DNA of 64,000 nt from Fodinibius salicampi (GCF_039545095.1 NZ_BAABRS010000002.1:1-64000); one strand, 5' to 3'; counted from the stretch's first letter, positions 15,713 through 26,078 are shown. The notes: generated by a model from the letters alone, not told the origin. Numbers and translations: made by a program.

Positions 15713-16375
15713 ATGAACAAACAACCATTATTTGAAATGCCCGATACGGAAAATGCCGATGTTTCCCAGATACAGAATAACAATTTGGTGCCAATGGTGG
15801 TCGAGAAGACCGAGCGGGGAGAGCGCGCATTTGATATATATTCCCGACTACTTAAGGATCGCATTATCTTTTTGGGAACGCCGGTTAATGATACCGTAGC
15901 AAGCTCGATTGTAGCACAGTTATTATTTCTTGAATCCGAAGATCCCGAAAAGGATATTAATCTTTATATTAATAGCCCCGGGGGGGTTGTATCATCAGGA
16001 TTCGCAATTTATGATACCATGCAGTATGTTAAGTGTGATGTGGCAACTACCTGTGTGGGTATGGCGGCATCCATGGGAGCCGTTCTGCTGGCTGGTGGAG
16101 CAGCAGGGAAGAGAAATTTATTGCCCAATGCCCGTGTGATGATTCACCAGCCTCTGGGTGGTGTGCGCGGACAAGCAAGCGATATTGAGATTGAGGCACA
16201 GGAAATCCTTCGTATAAAGAAGCTAATTAGCAGTATTTTGGCCAAGCACAGCGGCAAAGATGCTGAGCAGGTCATGGAAGATTCCGATCGGAATAAATGG
16301 ATGAGCGCCGATGAAGCAAAGGACTACGGATTGATTGATAATATCATGGAGCGCGACAAAAATAAAGAAGAGTAA
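15713..16375 (+). CDS. clpP: ATP-dependent Clp protease proteolytic subunit
   Basis: 220 residues. It is the self-compartmentalised serine peptidase that degrades substrates fed by ClpX. Catalytic Ser120 lies in GMAASMGA and His145 in MIHQPLGG; the Asp is in the EDSDRN segment near 189-194. INSPGG (86-91) forms the oxyanion-binding loop. The first 28 residues are extra relative to the mature fold and probably form a propeptide. It sits directly before clpX. Confidence 0.95.
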   Translation: MNKQPLFEMPDTENADVSQIQNNNLVPMVVEKTERGERAFDIYSRLLKDRIIFLGTPVNDTVASSIVAQLLFLESEDPEKDINLYINSPGGVVSSGFAIYDTMQYVKCDVATTCVGMAASMGAVLLAGGAAGKRNLLPNARVMIHQPLGGVRGQASDIEIEAQEILRIKKLISSILAKHSGKDAEQVMEDSDRNKWMSADEAKDYGLIDNIMERDKNKEE

Positions 16376-16396
16376 TCTTATAGTTTAGTAAAGATT

Positions 16397-17662
16397 ATGA
16401 GCGATAAAGAACAGCACAATAATGACAATACCATCCACTGTTCTTTTTGTGGCCGATCAAGCCATGAAGTTAATAGTATGGTAGCAGGACCTGATGACGT
16501 ATACATCTGTGACCGCTGCGTGGCTGATGCTTCCGGCATCGTGAAGAGTGATCTGGCCTCTATGTCCAAGAAACGAGAGAAGAACTATCAACAGCTGCTT
16601 AAGCCGGCAGAAATTAAGGCCAAGCTTGATGAATATGTGATCGGCCAGGAGGGAGCAAAGAAAACGCTTTCTGTGGCGGTATATAACCATTACAAGCGTA
16701 TTAACTCTGACCTTCAGGATGAGTTTGACGATACGGAGGTTGAAAAGAGTAATATTATGCTATTGGGTCCGACCGGCTGCGGTAAAACGCTGTTGGCGCG
16801 TACCATGGCAAATATTATTGACGTCCCGTTTACCATTGCCGATGCAACCGTACTTACGGAAGCGGGTTATGTGGGAGAAGATGTGGAAAGCATTCTTTCG
16901 AGTCTTTTACAGTCAGCCGATTACGATGTAGAACAGGCAAAACGAGGCATTGTTTATATCGACGAAGTGGATAAGGTTGCCCGTAAAAGCGATAATCCTT
17001 CTATCACGCGTGATGTATCCGGTGAAGGAGTACAGCAAGCCCTTTTGAAAATTCTGGAGGGAACGGTTGCTAATATACCTCCCAAAGGAGGACGAAAGCA
17101 TCCCGAGCAGAGCTTTATTCAGGTAGATACTTCTGATATCCTGTTTATATGCGGTGGAGCTTTTAGTGGCCTTGAAGAGATTATAGCGCGACGAATGTCC
17201 GTTAGCTCTCTTGGTTTCCATTCTGAAGAGCAGGTAACTTTCGATAAAGAAGATCCGGATATTTTTACCTATGTAGAATCAGAGGATTTACAACGCTATG
17301 GGCTTATTCCGGAGCTTATCGGACGCCTGCCCGTTATTTCAGGCCTCCACCAGCTCTCAAAAGATGCTATGATCGATATTCTTGTCAAGCCCAAGAATTC
17401 TTTGCTGAAACAGTATAAGAAGCTGTTCCAGATGGAAGGGGTTGAACTTATTTTTGAGGAAGAGGCACTTGAACTTATCGTTGAGAAAGCGCTTAAGAGA
17501 AAAACCGGCGCCCGGGGACTTCGTTCTATCATGGAGTCGTCAATGCTGGAGATCATGTTTACGCTTCCTTCTATGAAAAACATAGAGCGATGCGTAATAA
17601 CCAAAGAAACTATTGATGAAGATGCTCCGCCGGTTTATGAGAAGCGGAAGGCATCGGCATAA
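16397..17662 (+). CDS. clpX: ATP-dependent Clp protease ATP-binding subunit ClpX
   Basis: 421 residues. The N-terminal zinc-binding domain has C15-x-x-C18 and C38-x-x-C41. AAA+ motifs: Walker A GPTGCGKT near 120, the pore/GYVGED stretch, Walker [10 protein letters not shown] near 182, and a C-terminal KTGARGLRS sensor-2 region. It unfolds tagged proteins and passes them to ClpP, encoded 21 nt upstream. A strong terminator follows. Confidence 0.95.
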   Translation: MSDKEQHNNDNTIHCSFCGRSSHEVNSMVAGPDDVYICDRCVADASGIVKSDLASMSKKREKNYQQLLKPAEIKAKLDEYVIGQEGAKKTLSVAVYNHYKRINSDLQDEFDDTEVEKSNIMLLGPTGCGKTLLARTMANIIDVPFTIADATVLTEAGYVGEDVESILSSLLQSADYDVEQAKRGIVYIDEVDKVARKSDNPSITRDVSGEGVQQALLKILEGTVANIPPKGGRKHPEQSFIQVDTSDILFICGGAFSGLEEIIARRMSVSSLGFHSEEQVTFDKEDPDIFTYVESEDLQRYGLIPELIGRLPVISGLHQLSKDAMIDILVKPKNSLLKQYKKLFQMEGVELIFEEEALELIVEKALKRKTGARGLRSIMESSMLEIMFTLPSMKNIERCVITKETIDEDAPPVYEKRKASA

Positions 17663-17689
17663 TAACTTTGATAAAAAATTAGAAGAAAA

Positions 17690-17717
17690 GGCATCATCAT
17701 TCGGTGATGCCTTTTTT
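17690..17717 (+). terminator. Rho-independent terminator after clpX
   Basis: GGCATCA (17690-17696) pairs with TGATGCC (17705-17711), with an 8-nt loop, followed by a run of six T. It closes the tig-clpP-clpX unit. Confidence 0.8.
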
Positions 17718-17770
17718 ATTTTGTAAAATATATATCTGATAATCTTGTGAGAATACCCTGAACGGGTGCT

Positions 17771-19102
17771 ATGAAACCATACGTTACGTCAAATAGAATT
17801 AATATTTTCCTGGTAGTACTGTTTATATTACTGGGTATCGGTTCTTTTGCTTACAATCAGTATTTGATAAGTCGCATACTGCAACAGGAAAAATCGGGAG
17901 TGGAACTGTGGGCAAAGGCTATTGAATACACGAGTAATCCTGTTCAGGAGGAAATTAGCCAAAATTTACTTGAAGCCGCGGACTATCTTCGCAGGGAATC
18001 ATTTGTACCGGACAGTATTATTAAGCTTATTGAGGATGCAGAGGCAGACCGTACATCACAAACCTTTGTAACACAGGAAATTGTGTTAAGTGAAGATCGT
18101 TTTTTGGTTCCCAGAATTATTGCGGATGAAAATGGAGAGGTTTTCTTTAAAGAGGATGTAGATACGAATATGGATGACCAAGATCTCATTGAGTACTACT
18201 CCTCCATGAACGATCCTATTGAAATAAGGATGGTGGGTGATGACTACGATATGACTCAGTATGTGTATTATGGAGAAAGTCCTACGGTCCGGTATTTGCG
18301 CTACTTTCCATACATTCAACTTAGTTTGTTGGCTCTATTATTGGGAATTGGATTTGTAAGTTACCGCACGATTAGCCGATCAGAACAATCGAACCTATGG
18401 GTGGGCATGACTAAAGAGGCTGCACACCAATTAGGCACGCCCCTTTCGAGTATGTATGGTTGGATAGAGTTGTTGAGGGAAGAGAAAAAGGGTGATGAGT
18501 TTACAGAGCGTATTTGTGATGAGCTGGAAAATGATATTAGCAGGCTTCGCGGAGTGTCAGAACGGTTCAATCAGATCGGATCAGAACCTGAACTTGAATA
18601 TCATCGTCTGGGTCCTATTATTGAAGACGTTGTCAATTACATGAAGCACCGTTTACCGAAGCGGGGCAAAAATGTGGATGTATTCTGCGAACTTGAGTCG
18701 GGAATTCAGGCTAAAGTTAATCCCGATTTATTTCAGTGGGCCTTGGAGAATTTAATTAAAAATGCGATGGATGCCATTAAGTCCTCTGCAACCAAAGCAC
18801 AGGTTTCCATAAAGATGAAGCGGGTAGAAAATGAGGTCATTATAGAAATTGCTGATACCGGAGTGGGAATTGAAAAGAAATATCAAAATGAGATCTTTAA
18901 ACCGGGATATAGTACTAAGAAGAGAGGCTGGGGACTTGGACTTAGCCTCACCAAACGGATTGTTGAAGGATACCACAAAGGTAAGTTGATGGTTTATGAT
19001 ACAGAAGTAGGGAAGGGGACAACCATGCGAATAATCCTGAAGGTAGATCTCACAGAACTTTCCGAACAAAAATCATCAGAGCCCTCAACGGCTAAAACAT
19101 AG
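17771..19102 (+). CDS. Membrane sensor histidine kinase
   Basis: 443 residues. Two membrane segments (about 11-29 and 181-198) enclose a periplasmic sensor region. The phospho-acceptor His219 lies in TKEAAHQLGTPLSS. The ATPase domain has the N-box NLIKNAMDAI, G1 DTGVGIEKK, and G2 GWGLGLSLTKRIV. No response regulator gene is adjacent; the next gene (- strand) is an ECF sigma factor. The signal is unknown. Confidence 0.9.
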   Translation: MKPYVTSNRINIFLVVLFILLGIGSFAYNQYLISRILQQEKSGVELWAKAIEYTSNPVQEEISQNLLEAADYLRRESFVPDSIIKLIEDAEADRTSQTFVTQEIVLSEDRFLVPRIIADENGEVFFKEDVDTNMDDQDLIEYYSSMNDPIEIRMVGDDYDMTQYVYYGESPTVRYLRYFPYIQLSLLALLLGIGFVSYRTISRSEQSNLWVGMTKEAAHQLGTPLSSMYGWIELLREEKKGDEFTERICDELENDISRLRGVSERFNQIGSEPELEYHRLGPIIEDVVNYMKHRLPKRGKNVDVFCELESGIQAKVNPDLFQWALENLIKNAMDAIKSSATKAQVSIKMKRVENEVIIEIADTGVGIEKKYQNEIFKPGYSTKKRGWGLGLSLTKRIVEGYHKGKLMVYDTEVGKGTTMRIILKVDLTELSEQKSSEPSTAKT

Positions 19103-19117
19103 TGATTAAATACTAAT

Positions 19118-19693
19118 TTAATCTGGCTGATAACCGCGTTCCTGGGCATATTCCATTAATTGGGATTTCAGCAAATTACGTCCCCGATGTAGTCTCGACC
19201 GGATAGTGCCAATGGGAACATCCAGCATATTCGCTATCTCTTCGTAGGTAAATCCTTCTACGTCGCAAAGCAAAACAACCGTTCTAAAGTCCTCTGGAAG
19301 TTCATCCAGGGCGTTAGAGATGTCATCGTCGATAAGATCACGAAACATCTTATCTTCGAGGTCCGAGGTATCCGTTCTTTCGGCACGGATTGTTTCATAG
19401 AAAGTAGACACCTCATCATAGTCAACCTGATTAGGCTTTTTAGACTTTTTCCTGTAGTTGTTTATATAGGAGTTTTTTAGAATACGGAAAAGCCATGCTT
19501 TGGCGTTGGTACCTTTTTCGTAACTGCTGAAAAAGCGATACGCCTTGACAATAGTATCCTGTACCAGATCCTCCGCATCACTGGGATCGGATGTCAGGCG
19601 CAGAGCAAAATTATACATAGCGTCCAAATGAGGAATAATTTCTTCCTCGAAATCTTCCTGCTTCTGGACTTCCTCCTTCGTTAATTCGGCCAT
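19118..19693 (-). CDS. ECF-type RNA polymerase sigma factor
   Basis: 191 residues with sigma region 2 (YNFALRLTSDPSDAEDLVQDT, about 27-47) and region 4 (LPEDFRTVVLLCDVEGF, then YEEIANMLDVPIGTIRSR, about 135-172). The length and spacing suit SigE/RpoE-like ECF factors. No obvious anti-sigma gene is adjacent. It converges with the histidine kinase gene, 15 nt apart, so the two may belong to one envelope-stress theme, though this is only proximity. Confidence 0.9.
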   Translation of the reverse strand: MAELTKEEVQKQEDFEEEIIPHLDAMYNFALRLTSDPSDAEDLVQDTIVKAYRFFSSYEKGTNAKAWLFRILKNSYINNYRKKSKKPNQVDYDEVSTFYETIRAERTDTSDLEDKMFRDLIDDDISNALDELPEDFRTVVLLCDVEGFTYEEIANMLDVPIGTIRSRLHRGRNLLKSQLMEYAQERGYQPD

Positions 19694-19916
19694 TCCCTAT
19701 ATCAGCTTCTGATTGCTAATGTTTAAAATCACTATGGATTTACTATTACCTGTGCTACTCAGCTTGATCAATTAGTATAATATTGATTTTGTATTTAAAA
19801 TCTTAATCGGTTTATCTAATGAGCTTCATAGGCAATACATATGTCATTTAACATACATAAATTTTGTGAAGCTTTCTTAAAGACAATATAATCTTTTACA
19901 TACCAATTATATTTTA

Positions 19917-20645
19917 TTAAAAAACGATCACCATAAGATCATAAATCGCATGAGTCCAGGCAGCCATGCCAAATCCCCGCCATATGTAAATGGCATTTAG
20001 AGATAGGCCGAAAAGAAATCGAAATAAGAAAGATCCAAGGGTAAAAGGATCGCCCATTGATCCAAAATAATGAGCTAAACTAAAAAGGAGGGCTGCTATA
20101 ATAATGGCCCCGGTATAAGCTACCACTTGTTTCTTGAAGAAATGGTTGAATATCCAGAGCAATGTCGAGACTAAAATGACGCGAAAAAATAATTCTTCAT
20201 AAAGTCCGGCACCCAGAGAAAGAGCCATTTTTTGTAGTATTGACAGGCTTTCAATAGGAGAGCTTTGTATAAGTTGTACCAGGCTTCCAACAGTAAGAGA
20301 AATAAGTATTGAGAGGACGAAAGCATAGATTGACGCCTCAAATATCATGATGAGGAAATACTTTAACTTGAGGGACGAGAGGCGGTGCCGTTCTTTATAT
20401 AGGATAAAAAGACCAAGAACCGCAACCAGAATCAAGGTAATGGAAAGAACATTTGGATCTACGTAGGAAAATAACGTTTTGATCCACATATCCACTGAAA
20501 TTCGGACGATTTGATCCTGTCCGGGTTGAGATACCCGAATAAGAACTTCGTAGAGAATCAACAGCGGAAGACTTATAAGGTAGCTATACAGTAAAGAATG
20601 GGTGGTAGAGAAATACCGCTTTATAGTACTGCCGGGTTTTGTCAT
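19917..20645 (-). CDS. CPBP-family intramembrane glutamic protease
   Basis: 242 residues with about seven membrane segments. The CPBP/Abi motifs are present: EE at 150-151 with R155 (YEELFFR), and H192 in SLAHYFG, followed by a third conserved block near 205-235 (FLFGLSLNAIY). Such proteases cleave within the membrane (Rce1-like). The start overlaps the stop of the LysM gene by 1 nt, so the two are translated from one mRNA. The target is unknown. Confidence 0.85.
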   Translation of the reverse strand: MTKPGSTIKRYFSTTHSLLYSYLISLPLLILYEVLIRVSQPGQDQIVRISVDMWIKTLFSYVDPNVLSITLILVAVLGLFILYKERHRLSSLKLKYFLIMIFEASIYAFVLSILISLTVGSLVQLIQSSPIESLSILQKMALSLGAGLYEELFFRVILVSTLLWIFNHFFKKQVVAYTGAIIIAALLFSLAHYFGSMGDPFTLGSFLFRFLFGLSLNAIYIWRGFGMAAWTHAIYDLMVIVF

Positions 20646-21775
20646 CAGTTTTGGAAAATTGTTGCAGAGCCGCTACTGCCGGAATAGTTTAGGACGTTCC
20701 ATGCGGCGGACGATAGCTTTAGTCCGTTGCCGGTAATACGATCATTTATTCGCACAAAAATACCATGTGGGTAATCGGGATTTTCCACAAAAATAACAGA
20801 ACCCAATGCGATGTTTGAATGAGCGCCGGTTAGCGCGTCGGGATTATAGAGCTCACCACTGGTAGTTGGGGTTGCTTTGGCTTTTTGCTCGTAAGGAGAA
20901 ACCGATATTGATCCAAGGTTTTCCATGGAGCTGCTGTTTTTTGCATAAGGGTTTTCGAATGTTTTGCTGGGGGGAGCCAAGACTGTTACTTCCTGGCCGC
21001 TTCGGAGCGTCGAGGAGGTAATATCCGGATTTAAAGCACGAAATTCCTCTTCATCCATTTCGAATTCTTCGATCAATTCTGATATTGATGTAGAACCACT
21101 TATCCGGTGATTGATAAATTGTCCCTGTGCCGAAGAGCTGGCTGCTGACGAAACAGAGGGAGTAGAAGAGGTCGCTCGAACCGTTAATTGTTGTCCAACC
21201 CGTATAGTGTTCGATGAAAGATTGTTTAACTCCTTCAACTGGTCAACCGTCATTTCGTGGTCCCGGGCAATTTTAAACAGAGAGTCGTTATTTTTAACGG
21301 TATAATAGGTATTAGTTTGGGTGTCCTCTTCAGTAGTAATGGATTGCTCTCCGTCCTCACTGGACTCAGAGGGATATATCGTAAGCTCTTGTCCGATATT
21401 TAAATTGTTTGATTCGAGATTATTCCACGATTTTAGTTCGGCAATGGTAACATTATACTGTTTGGATATCGAAAAAAGGGTTTCGTTATCTTTGACGGTA
21501 TGAAGTACAGCATTTTCATCTTGGCTTTGGTTGGAAGAGGAGGTCTGCCGGATAACCAATTCGGTACCCACCGAAAGCTCATTAGCATTAATATCATTCC
21601 ATGCCTCCAGCTGCTCTACCTCAACATTATATTGATCTGCAATTTTGTACAGTGTTTCTCCTTGCTGGACGGTATGGGTCGTGGTTTGTGCCAGAGAGCT
21701 TCCCGGCAGCAACATGAATAAAACCAAAACAATCCCAAGAATGTCGGCAAAAAAGTACGGTTTGTTTTTAGTCAT
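20645..21775 (-). CDS. LysM-repeat protein with C-terminal RlpA-like double-psi beta-barrel
   Basis: 376 residues from ATG 21775 (MTKNKPYFF); a longer start at 21790 is possible. A signal peptide ends at SLAQ. Three clear LysM repeats (each beginning H/YTV-x-x-G/N-[DE]-[ST]-L) and a weaker fourth bind peptidoglycan. The C-terminal 90 residues match RlpA (ALTGAHSNIALGS, VRINDR), but the acidic residue expected in the final L-D-L-S motif reads LKLSS. It is thus a wall-binding protein whose lytic activity is doubtful. It lies between a TPR gene and a CPBP protease gene in one unit. Confidence 0.8.
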   Translation of the reverse strand: MTKNKPYFFADILGIVLVLFMLLPGSSLAQTTTHTVQQGETLYKIADQYNVEVEQLEAWNDINANELSVGTELVIRQTSSSNQSQDENAVLHTVKDNETLFSISKQYNVTIAELKSWNNLESNNLNIGQELTIYPSESSEDGEQSITTEEDTQTNTYYTVKNNDSLFKIARDHEMTVDQLKELNNLSSNTIRVGQQLTVRATSSTPSVSSAASSSAQGQFINHRISGSTSISELIEEFEMDEEEFRALNPDITSSTLRSGQEVTVLAPPSKTFENPYAKNSSSMENLGSISVSPYEQKAKATPTTSGELYNPDALTGAHSNIALGSVIFVENPDYPHGIFVRINDRITGNGLKLSSAAWNVLNYSGSSGSATIFQN

Positions 21776-22118
21776 GACTAATTTCATCAATTTCTAGTTG
21801 TACATTTTGCAGAGCTTCTTTCAATTCTGATTTTGTACGCATTTTGTTTTGTTGTTCAGCTTTTGGGATACCTCGCTCATAGATGTTTTTGGCATCATCT
21901 AGTCGATCCTGTAATTCATAAAGCTTCCCCAGGTGATAATATACTCCCACATAGTCAGGATCGTTATTAAGAATATCTTCAAACAAAATACGTGCATTTT
22001 TTTGCTGGCCCTCTTTTCTAAATTCCAGGGCCAAAGCAAATTTAGAAAAAGAATCACCCGGATTTTTCTTAATCTGTTGAGCCAGCTGTTTTATTTTTGA
22101 TTTGGTATCCTCATTCAT
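21768..22118 (-). CDS. Small TPR-repeat protein
   Basis: 116 residues. Two TPR-type helical pairs are visible: DSFSKFALALEFRKEGQ and YVGVYYHLGKLYELQDR, with a third partial one (AKNIYERGI). No signal peptide. TPR proteins act as scaffolds; the partner is not evident. The 3' end overlaps the LysM gene start by 8 nt, and aroC ends 35 nt upstream, so it belongs to a - strand unit kch-aroC-TPR-LysM-CPBP. Confidence 0.75.
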   Translation of the reverse strand: MNEDTKSKIKQLAQQIKKNPGDSFSKFALALEFRKEGQQKNARILFEDILNNDPDYVGVYYHLGKLYELQDRLDDAKNIYERGIPKAEQQNKMRTKSELKEALQNVQLEIDEISHD

Positions 22119-22153
22119 AACGTTATAGGTAACGTATCAGGATTCATCCTATT

Positions 22154-23335
22154 TTAGTTTTTTTGATAGCGTTCTTCAATTTCAGAAACCGAATCACCGC
22201 CAAATTTTTCCAGAAAAGCGTTAGCCAGTACCGGGGCAACAACACTTTCTATTACTACAACAGCGCGAGGTAGTGCACAAACATCCGACCGCTCATAACG
22301 AGTGTCTTTTTCTTCCTTTGTATTGATGTCCACAGTGCCTATAGGCGTAAGCATGGTAGGGATTGGTTTCATCACGCCGCGGATAATAAGCGGCATGCCG
22401 GTTGTTACGCCCCCTTCGATACCACCCATCCGATTAGTACGGCGCTTAAATTGGTCATCTTCGTAGGTGATTTCATCGTGTACAACCTGACCGTGGCGCC
22501 GACCGGATTCAAATCCTTGTCCAATTTCAACACCCTTCATAGCCTGAGTTCCGATAATAGCCTGAGCCAATTGCCCGTCAAGCTTTCGGTCCCAGTGCAC
22601 AAAACTTCCCAGTCCGGCGGGGAGGCCAGTTACCAGTATTTCCCAATGGCCTCCTAGAGAGCTTCCTTCTTTCCGCCGCTTGATAATAAGCTCACGCATT
22701 CGTTCGGTAAGCTCTTCGTCAAGGCAGCGTACCGCTGATTCATCAGCCGTCCGAAATACGGTTTCAGCACCATCCTTTAGCATGGGGTCAACAATCGATC
22801 GGACCGATTCCCATGGCTGTTCATACCCTACGCTTCCAATGCGGGTAACATGTCCGCCTATTTCAATACCAAAATATTTTAACAATTTGCGGGCTATTGA
22901 GCTACAGGCTACGCGCATAGCGGTTTCTCGGGCACTGGACCGTTCTATCGAGGGACGAATATCATCGTATCGATATTTCTGTACGCCGGTGAGATCTGCA
23001 TGGCCCGGTCTCGGTACTGTAATGGGCTCCACATCTTTCCCGTCGCCTTCCTTTGCCATTACCTTAGGCCAGTTGGCATCATCTTTTTCAAAAGCACGAT
23101 TGGGCATTTGCAGGGCTATAGGTGCCCCAGTTGTTTTTCCAAAGCGTACTCCAGAGAGTATCTCAGCGCGATCTTTTTCAAATGCCATTCGTCCGCCGCG
23201 GCCATACCCCTTTTGGCGGCGCGCAAGGTGTAACGCAATTTCATCTTCCGTAATAGGGAGTCCTGCAGGAACACCTTCAATAATACCGGTTAATTGGGGA
23301 CCATGAGATTCGCCTGCTGTTAAATAACGTATCAT
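22154..23335 (-). CDS. aroC: Chorismate synthase
   Basis: 393 residues. It removes phosphate from EPSP to form chorismate, using reduced FMN, the last step of the shikimate pathway. Signatures: GESHGPQL near the N-terminus (8-15), RPGHAD(L)TG near 115, and GRHGQVVHDE plus NRMGGIEGG further on. The start codon overlaps the end of the potassium channel gene by 4 nt. Confidence 0.95.
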   Translation of the reverse strand: MIRYLTAGESHGPQLTGIIEGVPAGLPITEDEIALHLARRQKGYGRGGRMAFEKDRAEILSGVRFGKTTGAPIALQMPNRAFEKDDANWPKVMAKEGDGKDVEPITVPRPGHADLTGVQKYRYDDIRPSIERSSARETAMRVACSSIARKLLKYFGIEIGGHVTRIGSVGYEQPWESVRSIVDPMLKDGAETVFRTADESAVRCLDEELTERMRELIIKRRKEGSSLGGHWEILVTGLPAGLGSFVHWDRKLDGQLAQAIIGTQAMKGVEIGQGFESGRRHGQVVHDEITYEDDQFKRRTNRMGGIEGGVTTGMPLIIRGVMKPIPTMLTPIGTVDINTKEEKDTRYERSDVCALPRAVVVIESVVAPVLANAFLEKFGGDSVSEIEERYQKN

Positions 23336-24453
23336 ACAATATCAGGATTATTAGTAGTCTGTGAATTAATTATATCTAAAAAATTATAAGTGGAGACGCG
23401 ATCAGAGATAGATCTGTCATCATCACATCCATCTCTGCGTAACTTCTTTATATCGTCAACATCGCCCAGAACAATAAGGGAGTCGCCGGCCGAAATAGTA
23501 TCCTCACTTCCGGGATTAAATTGGATAAGATCTTTATCCTTCGAAATGATTGCAATAATAGCGACAAAATATTTTTGACGTATTTTAGCTTCGGAAAGCG
23601 TTTCTCCGTCAAGTTCTGATCCTTCTCCAACCCGAATTTCTTCAAAGACATGATTCTGCACATCATCATCGGTTGTTCCGCCCTGTATATGATTGATAAA
23701 TTGATCCACATGGGGACGCAATATGACGTTAGCCATTCGATCTGCTCCAATCTCGTAAGGGGAGATAACTTTATCCGCTCCCGCTCGTAAAATCTTTTTT
23801 GTATTTTTATGCTGGTTCGTTCTAACTAAAATAAGTAAATCTTTATTCAGTTCCCGGGCAACAAGAGTAGCAAATACATTATCCTGGTCGCGGGATAACG
23901 TACATATGAATCCTTTGGCACGGTCAATACCGGCCTCCATGAGAGTGTCTTCCTCTTGGGCATCTCCGGAAACGTACAGAAGCTGGTCATCTTTAATATC
24001 TTCAATTTTGCTATCGCTTTTTTCAATAATGACCAATGGAATATCAGCCTCCTTGAGTACCTGGGCGATACGATGACCAATGCGCCCATAACCCGCGACA
24101 ATATAATGGTTGTTCATTTTTTGAAGTTGGGCTTTCATAGCTTTAATTCTAAAAATTTCGCTTTCAAAAATAAGTTGCGTTGTTTGTGTGGCAATATACG
24201 ATATTACTCCTATACCCATTACAAAGACAACGATAGTAAACACACGGCCTGCTGCTGACAGGTTCGTTAGCTCAGAAAAGCCAATAGTTGTTATGGTAAT
24301 GAAAGTCATATAAAAACCATCAAAAAAACTCATCCCATCAATTAGATGGTACCCGGTAGATCCGATAAAAAAGATAACGGTTAATACCACAAGCGCAATG
24401 CCAATGCGCAAAGCTATAATATTATCAATAATGTCTTTAAAAAAACTTTTCAT
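23332..24453 (-). CDS. Two-TM potassium channel with RCK (TrkA-N/TrkA-C) domains
   Basis: 373 residues. Two membrane helices (about 15-33 and 70-92) flank a pore loop with filter TIGF (56-59). An RCK_N Rossmann domain follows (IVAGYGRIG, 118-126), then a TrkA_C domain (about 270-345). The architecture is that of MthK/GsuK/Kch channels gated by cytosolic ligands. TIGF instead of TVGYG is a common bacterial variant. It is first in the unit with aroC. Confidence 0.88.
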   Translation of the reverse strand: MKSFFKDIIDNIIALRIGIALVVLTVIFFIGSTGYHLIDGMSFFDGFYMTFITITTIGFSELTNLSAAGRVFTIVVFVMGIGVISYIATQTTQLIFESEIFRIKAMKAQLQKMNNHYIVAGYGRIGHRIAQVLKEADIPLVIIEKSDSKIEDIKDDQLLYVSGDAQEEDTLMEAGIDRAKGFICTLSRDQDNVFATLVARELNKDLLILVRTNQHKNTKKILRAGADKVISPYEIGADRMANVILRPHVDQFINHIQGGTTDDDVQNHVFEEIRVGEGSELDGETLSEAKIRQKYFVAIIAIISKDKDLIQFNPGSEDTISAGDSLIVLGDVDDIKKLRRDGCDDDRSISDRVSTYNFLDIINSQTTNNPDIV

Positions 24454-24572
24454 ATCCTAAATATTATTGGCATAATCGAAGGATTACAATATAGTTGAAA
24501 AAATAAAGTGTACGAAATGACAACGACATAGAAATTTAATAGTTTCCAAGGTTGATATAGAAAAGATATTTT

Positions 24573-25310
24573 ATGGAATCACTTGAAAAATTTGGAAAGT
24601 ACAGCCTGCTCTTATACAGATCTTTACGATCGCTGTACGAGGTAAACACATATAAAAAAAATCTGGTTAGTGAGTTGCTAAAGATAGGGTATGAATCCGT
24701 TCCTATCGTTTTGCTCACCGGGGTGTTTACCGGGGCTGTAATGACTATACAGACTGCATACCAGCTGGATATTGCCTTTATCCCCATTTCAGTAATTGGG
24801 GCTATTACTTCGGAGTCGTTACTTATTGAGCTTGCAGCTGTGATTACTAGTTTGGTACTGGCTGGCAAGGTGGGCGCACGCATAGCAACAGAACTTGGCA
24901 CCATGCGGGTAACCGAGCAAATTGATGCACTGGAATCTATGGGATTTAATTCGGTTTCATTTCTGGTTCTGCCCCGAGTGCTCGCCGGACTTATTATGTT
25001 TCCTATATTATATATATTTGCCAGCGCTTCGGGTATTATAGGAGGCGTTACGGCCGGTTATGTATCCGGTGCGATATCTCCAACAGAGTTTATGTCCGGT
25101 GCACGTGAATTCTTTTTCCCATGGGATGTAACATTTGGTATACTTAAAGCCTTTGTATTCGGTTTTGTGATAACTTCCGTTTCCTGTTTTAAAGGATATT
25201 ATGCTAGTGGGGGCGCTGAAGGCGTTGGGAAAGGAACAACACAGGCTACGGTTTTAAGCTGTATTTATGTATTATTAGCTGATTTTGTACTTGCCGCTGT
25301 ATTTCTATAA
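24573..25310 (+). CDS. mlaE: MlaE-family ABC transporter permease
   Basis: 245 residues, about five to six hydrophobic segments, typical length. Conserved parts include VLLTGVFTGAVM near 48-60, and ELGTMRVTEQIDALESMG near 109-126. It forms the inner-membrane channel of a phospholipid/hydrophobe transporter with the ATPase and MCE protein encoded just downstream (gaps of 15 and 18 nt). Confidence 0.9.
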   Translation: MESLEKFGKYSLLLYRSLRSLYEVNTYKKNLVSELLKIGYESVPIVLLTGVFTGAVMTIQTAYQLDIAFIPISVIGAITSESLLIELAAVITSLVLAGKVGARIATELGTMRVTEQIDALESMGFNSVSFLVLPRVLAGLIMFPILYIFASASGIIGGVTAGYVSGAISPTEFMSGAREFFFPWDVTFGILKAFVFGFVITSVSCFKGYYASGGAEGVGKGTTQATVLSCIYVLLADFVLAAVFL

Positions 25311-25325
25311 TGTTCGAAGAAATCT

Positions 25326-26060
25326 ATGATAGAGATTCGTAATCTTAGCAAAAGTTTTGGTTCTAACCTTGTTTGGGAAGATATTTCCTTTAAAATTGCA
25401 GAAGGAGAAACTGTAGCTATTATAGGTCGCTCCGGATGTGGGAAATCAGTATTGGTTAAGCATCTGAATGCGCTCATCTATCCGGATTCCGGAGAGGTAA
25501 TCATTGATGATAAAAATATTTTTGAGCTTGAATATGTAGAGTTGCGTAAGATGCGTCAACGATTTGGCGTTCTTTTTCAGGGGTCGGCCTTGTTCGATTC
25601 ACTGAATACGGCTGAAAACATTGCTTTTCCGTTGCATTATTTCTCTGATTTAACGGACAAAGAAATTTCCGAAAAAGTAGAAGAAGCTCTGGAAATGGTT
25701 AACTTGGCAGGTACGGGCGATCGATCACCAGCTGAGCTTTCGGGGGGAATGCGCCGCCGGGTTGCCTTGGCACGGGCAACGATTTTACAGCCCGATTTCC
25801 TGATTTATGACGAACCTACATCGGGACTGGATCCGCAAACATCAGAAGAAATAAACCAGTTAATTATTTATATGGCGGAGAATTTGAATATTACCTCCAT
25901 CGTTGTAACGCACGATATCCACAGCGTACTGAAAATTGCTGATAACGTAGTTTTTTTAGAGAATAAGGGATTGTGTTGGTATGGTACGGTTGAGGAGATG
26001 CGAGAAAGTGATAATAAGGAACTAATGGATTTTATAACAGCCAGCGAATATAAAATTTAG
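25326..26060 (+). CDS. mlaF: MlaF-like ABC transporter ATP-binding protein
   Basis: 244 residues. Walker A GRSGCGKS near 34-41, Q-loop in VLFQGSALFDS, signature LSGGMRRRVALARA, Walker B FLIYDEPTSGLDP, and a switch His in VVTHDIHS. It powers the MlaE permease encoded 15 nt upstream. The SGGM-RRRVALAR pattern is typical of MlaF/Ttg2A. Confidence 0.92.
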   Translation: MIEIRNLSKSFGSNLVWEDISFKIAEGETVAIIGRSGCGKSVLVKHLNALIYPDSGEVIIDDKNIFELEYVELRKMRQRFGVLFQGSALFDSLNTAENIAFPLHYFSDLTDKEISEKVEEALEMVNLAGTGDRSPAELSGGMRRRVALARATILQPDFLIYDEPTSGLDPQTSEEINQLIIYMAENLNITSIVVTHDIHSVLKIADNVVFLENKGLCWYGTVEEMRESDNKELMDFITASEYKI

Positions 26061-26078
26061 AAACGGACAGGAGTTATT

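Noticed and set aside
22680-23306. Long + strand frame opposite aroC
   Set aside because: A shadow of aroC codon use; aroC has all its motifs.
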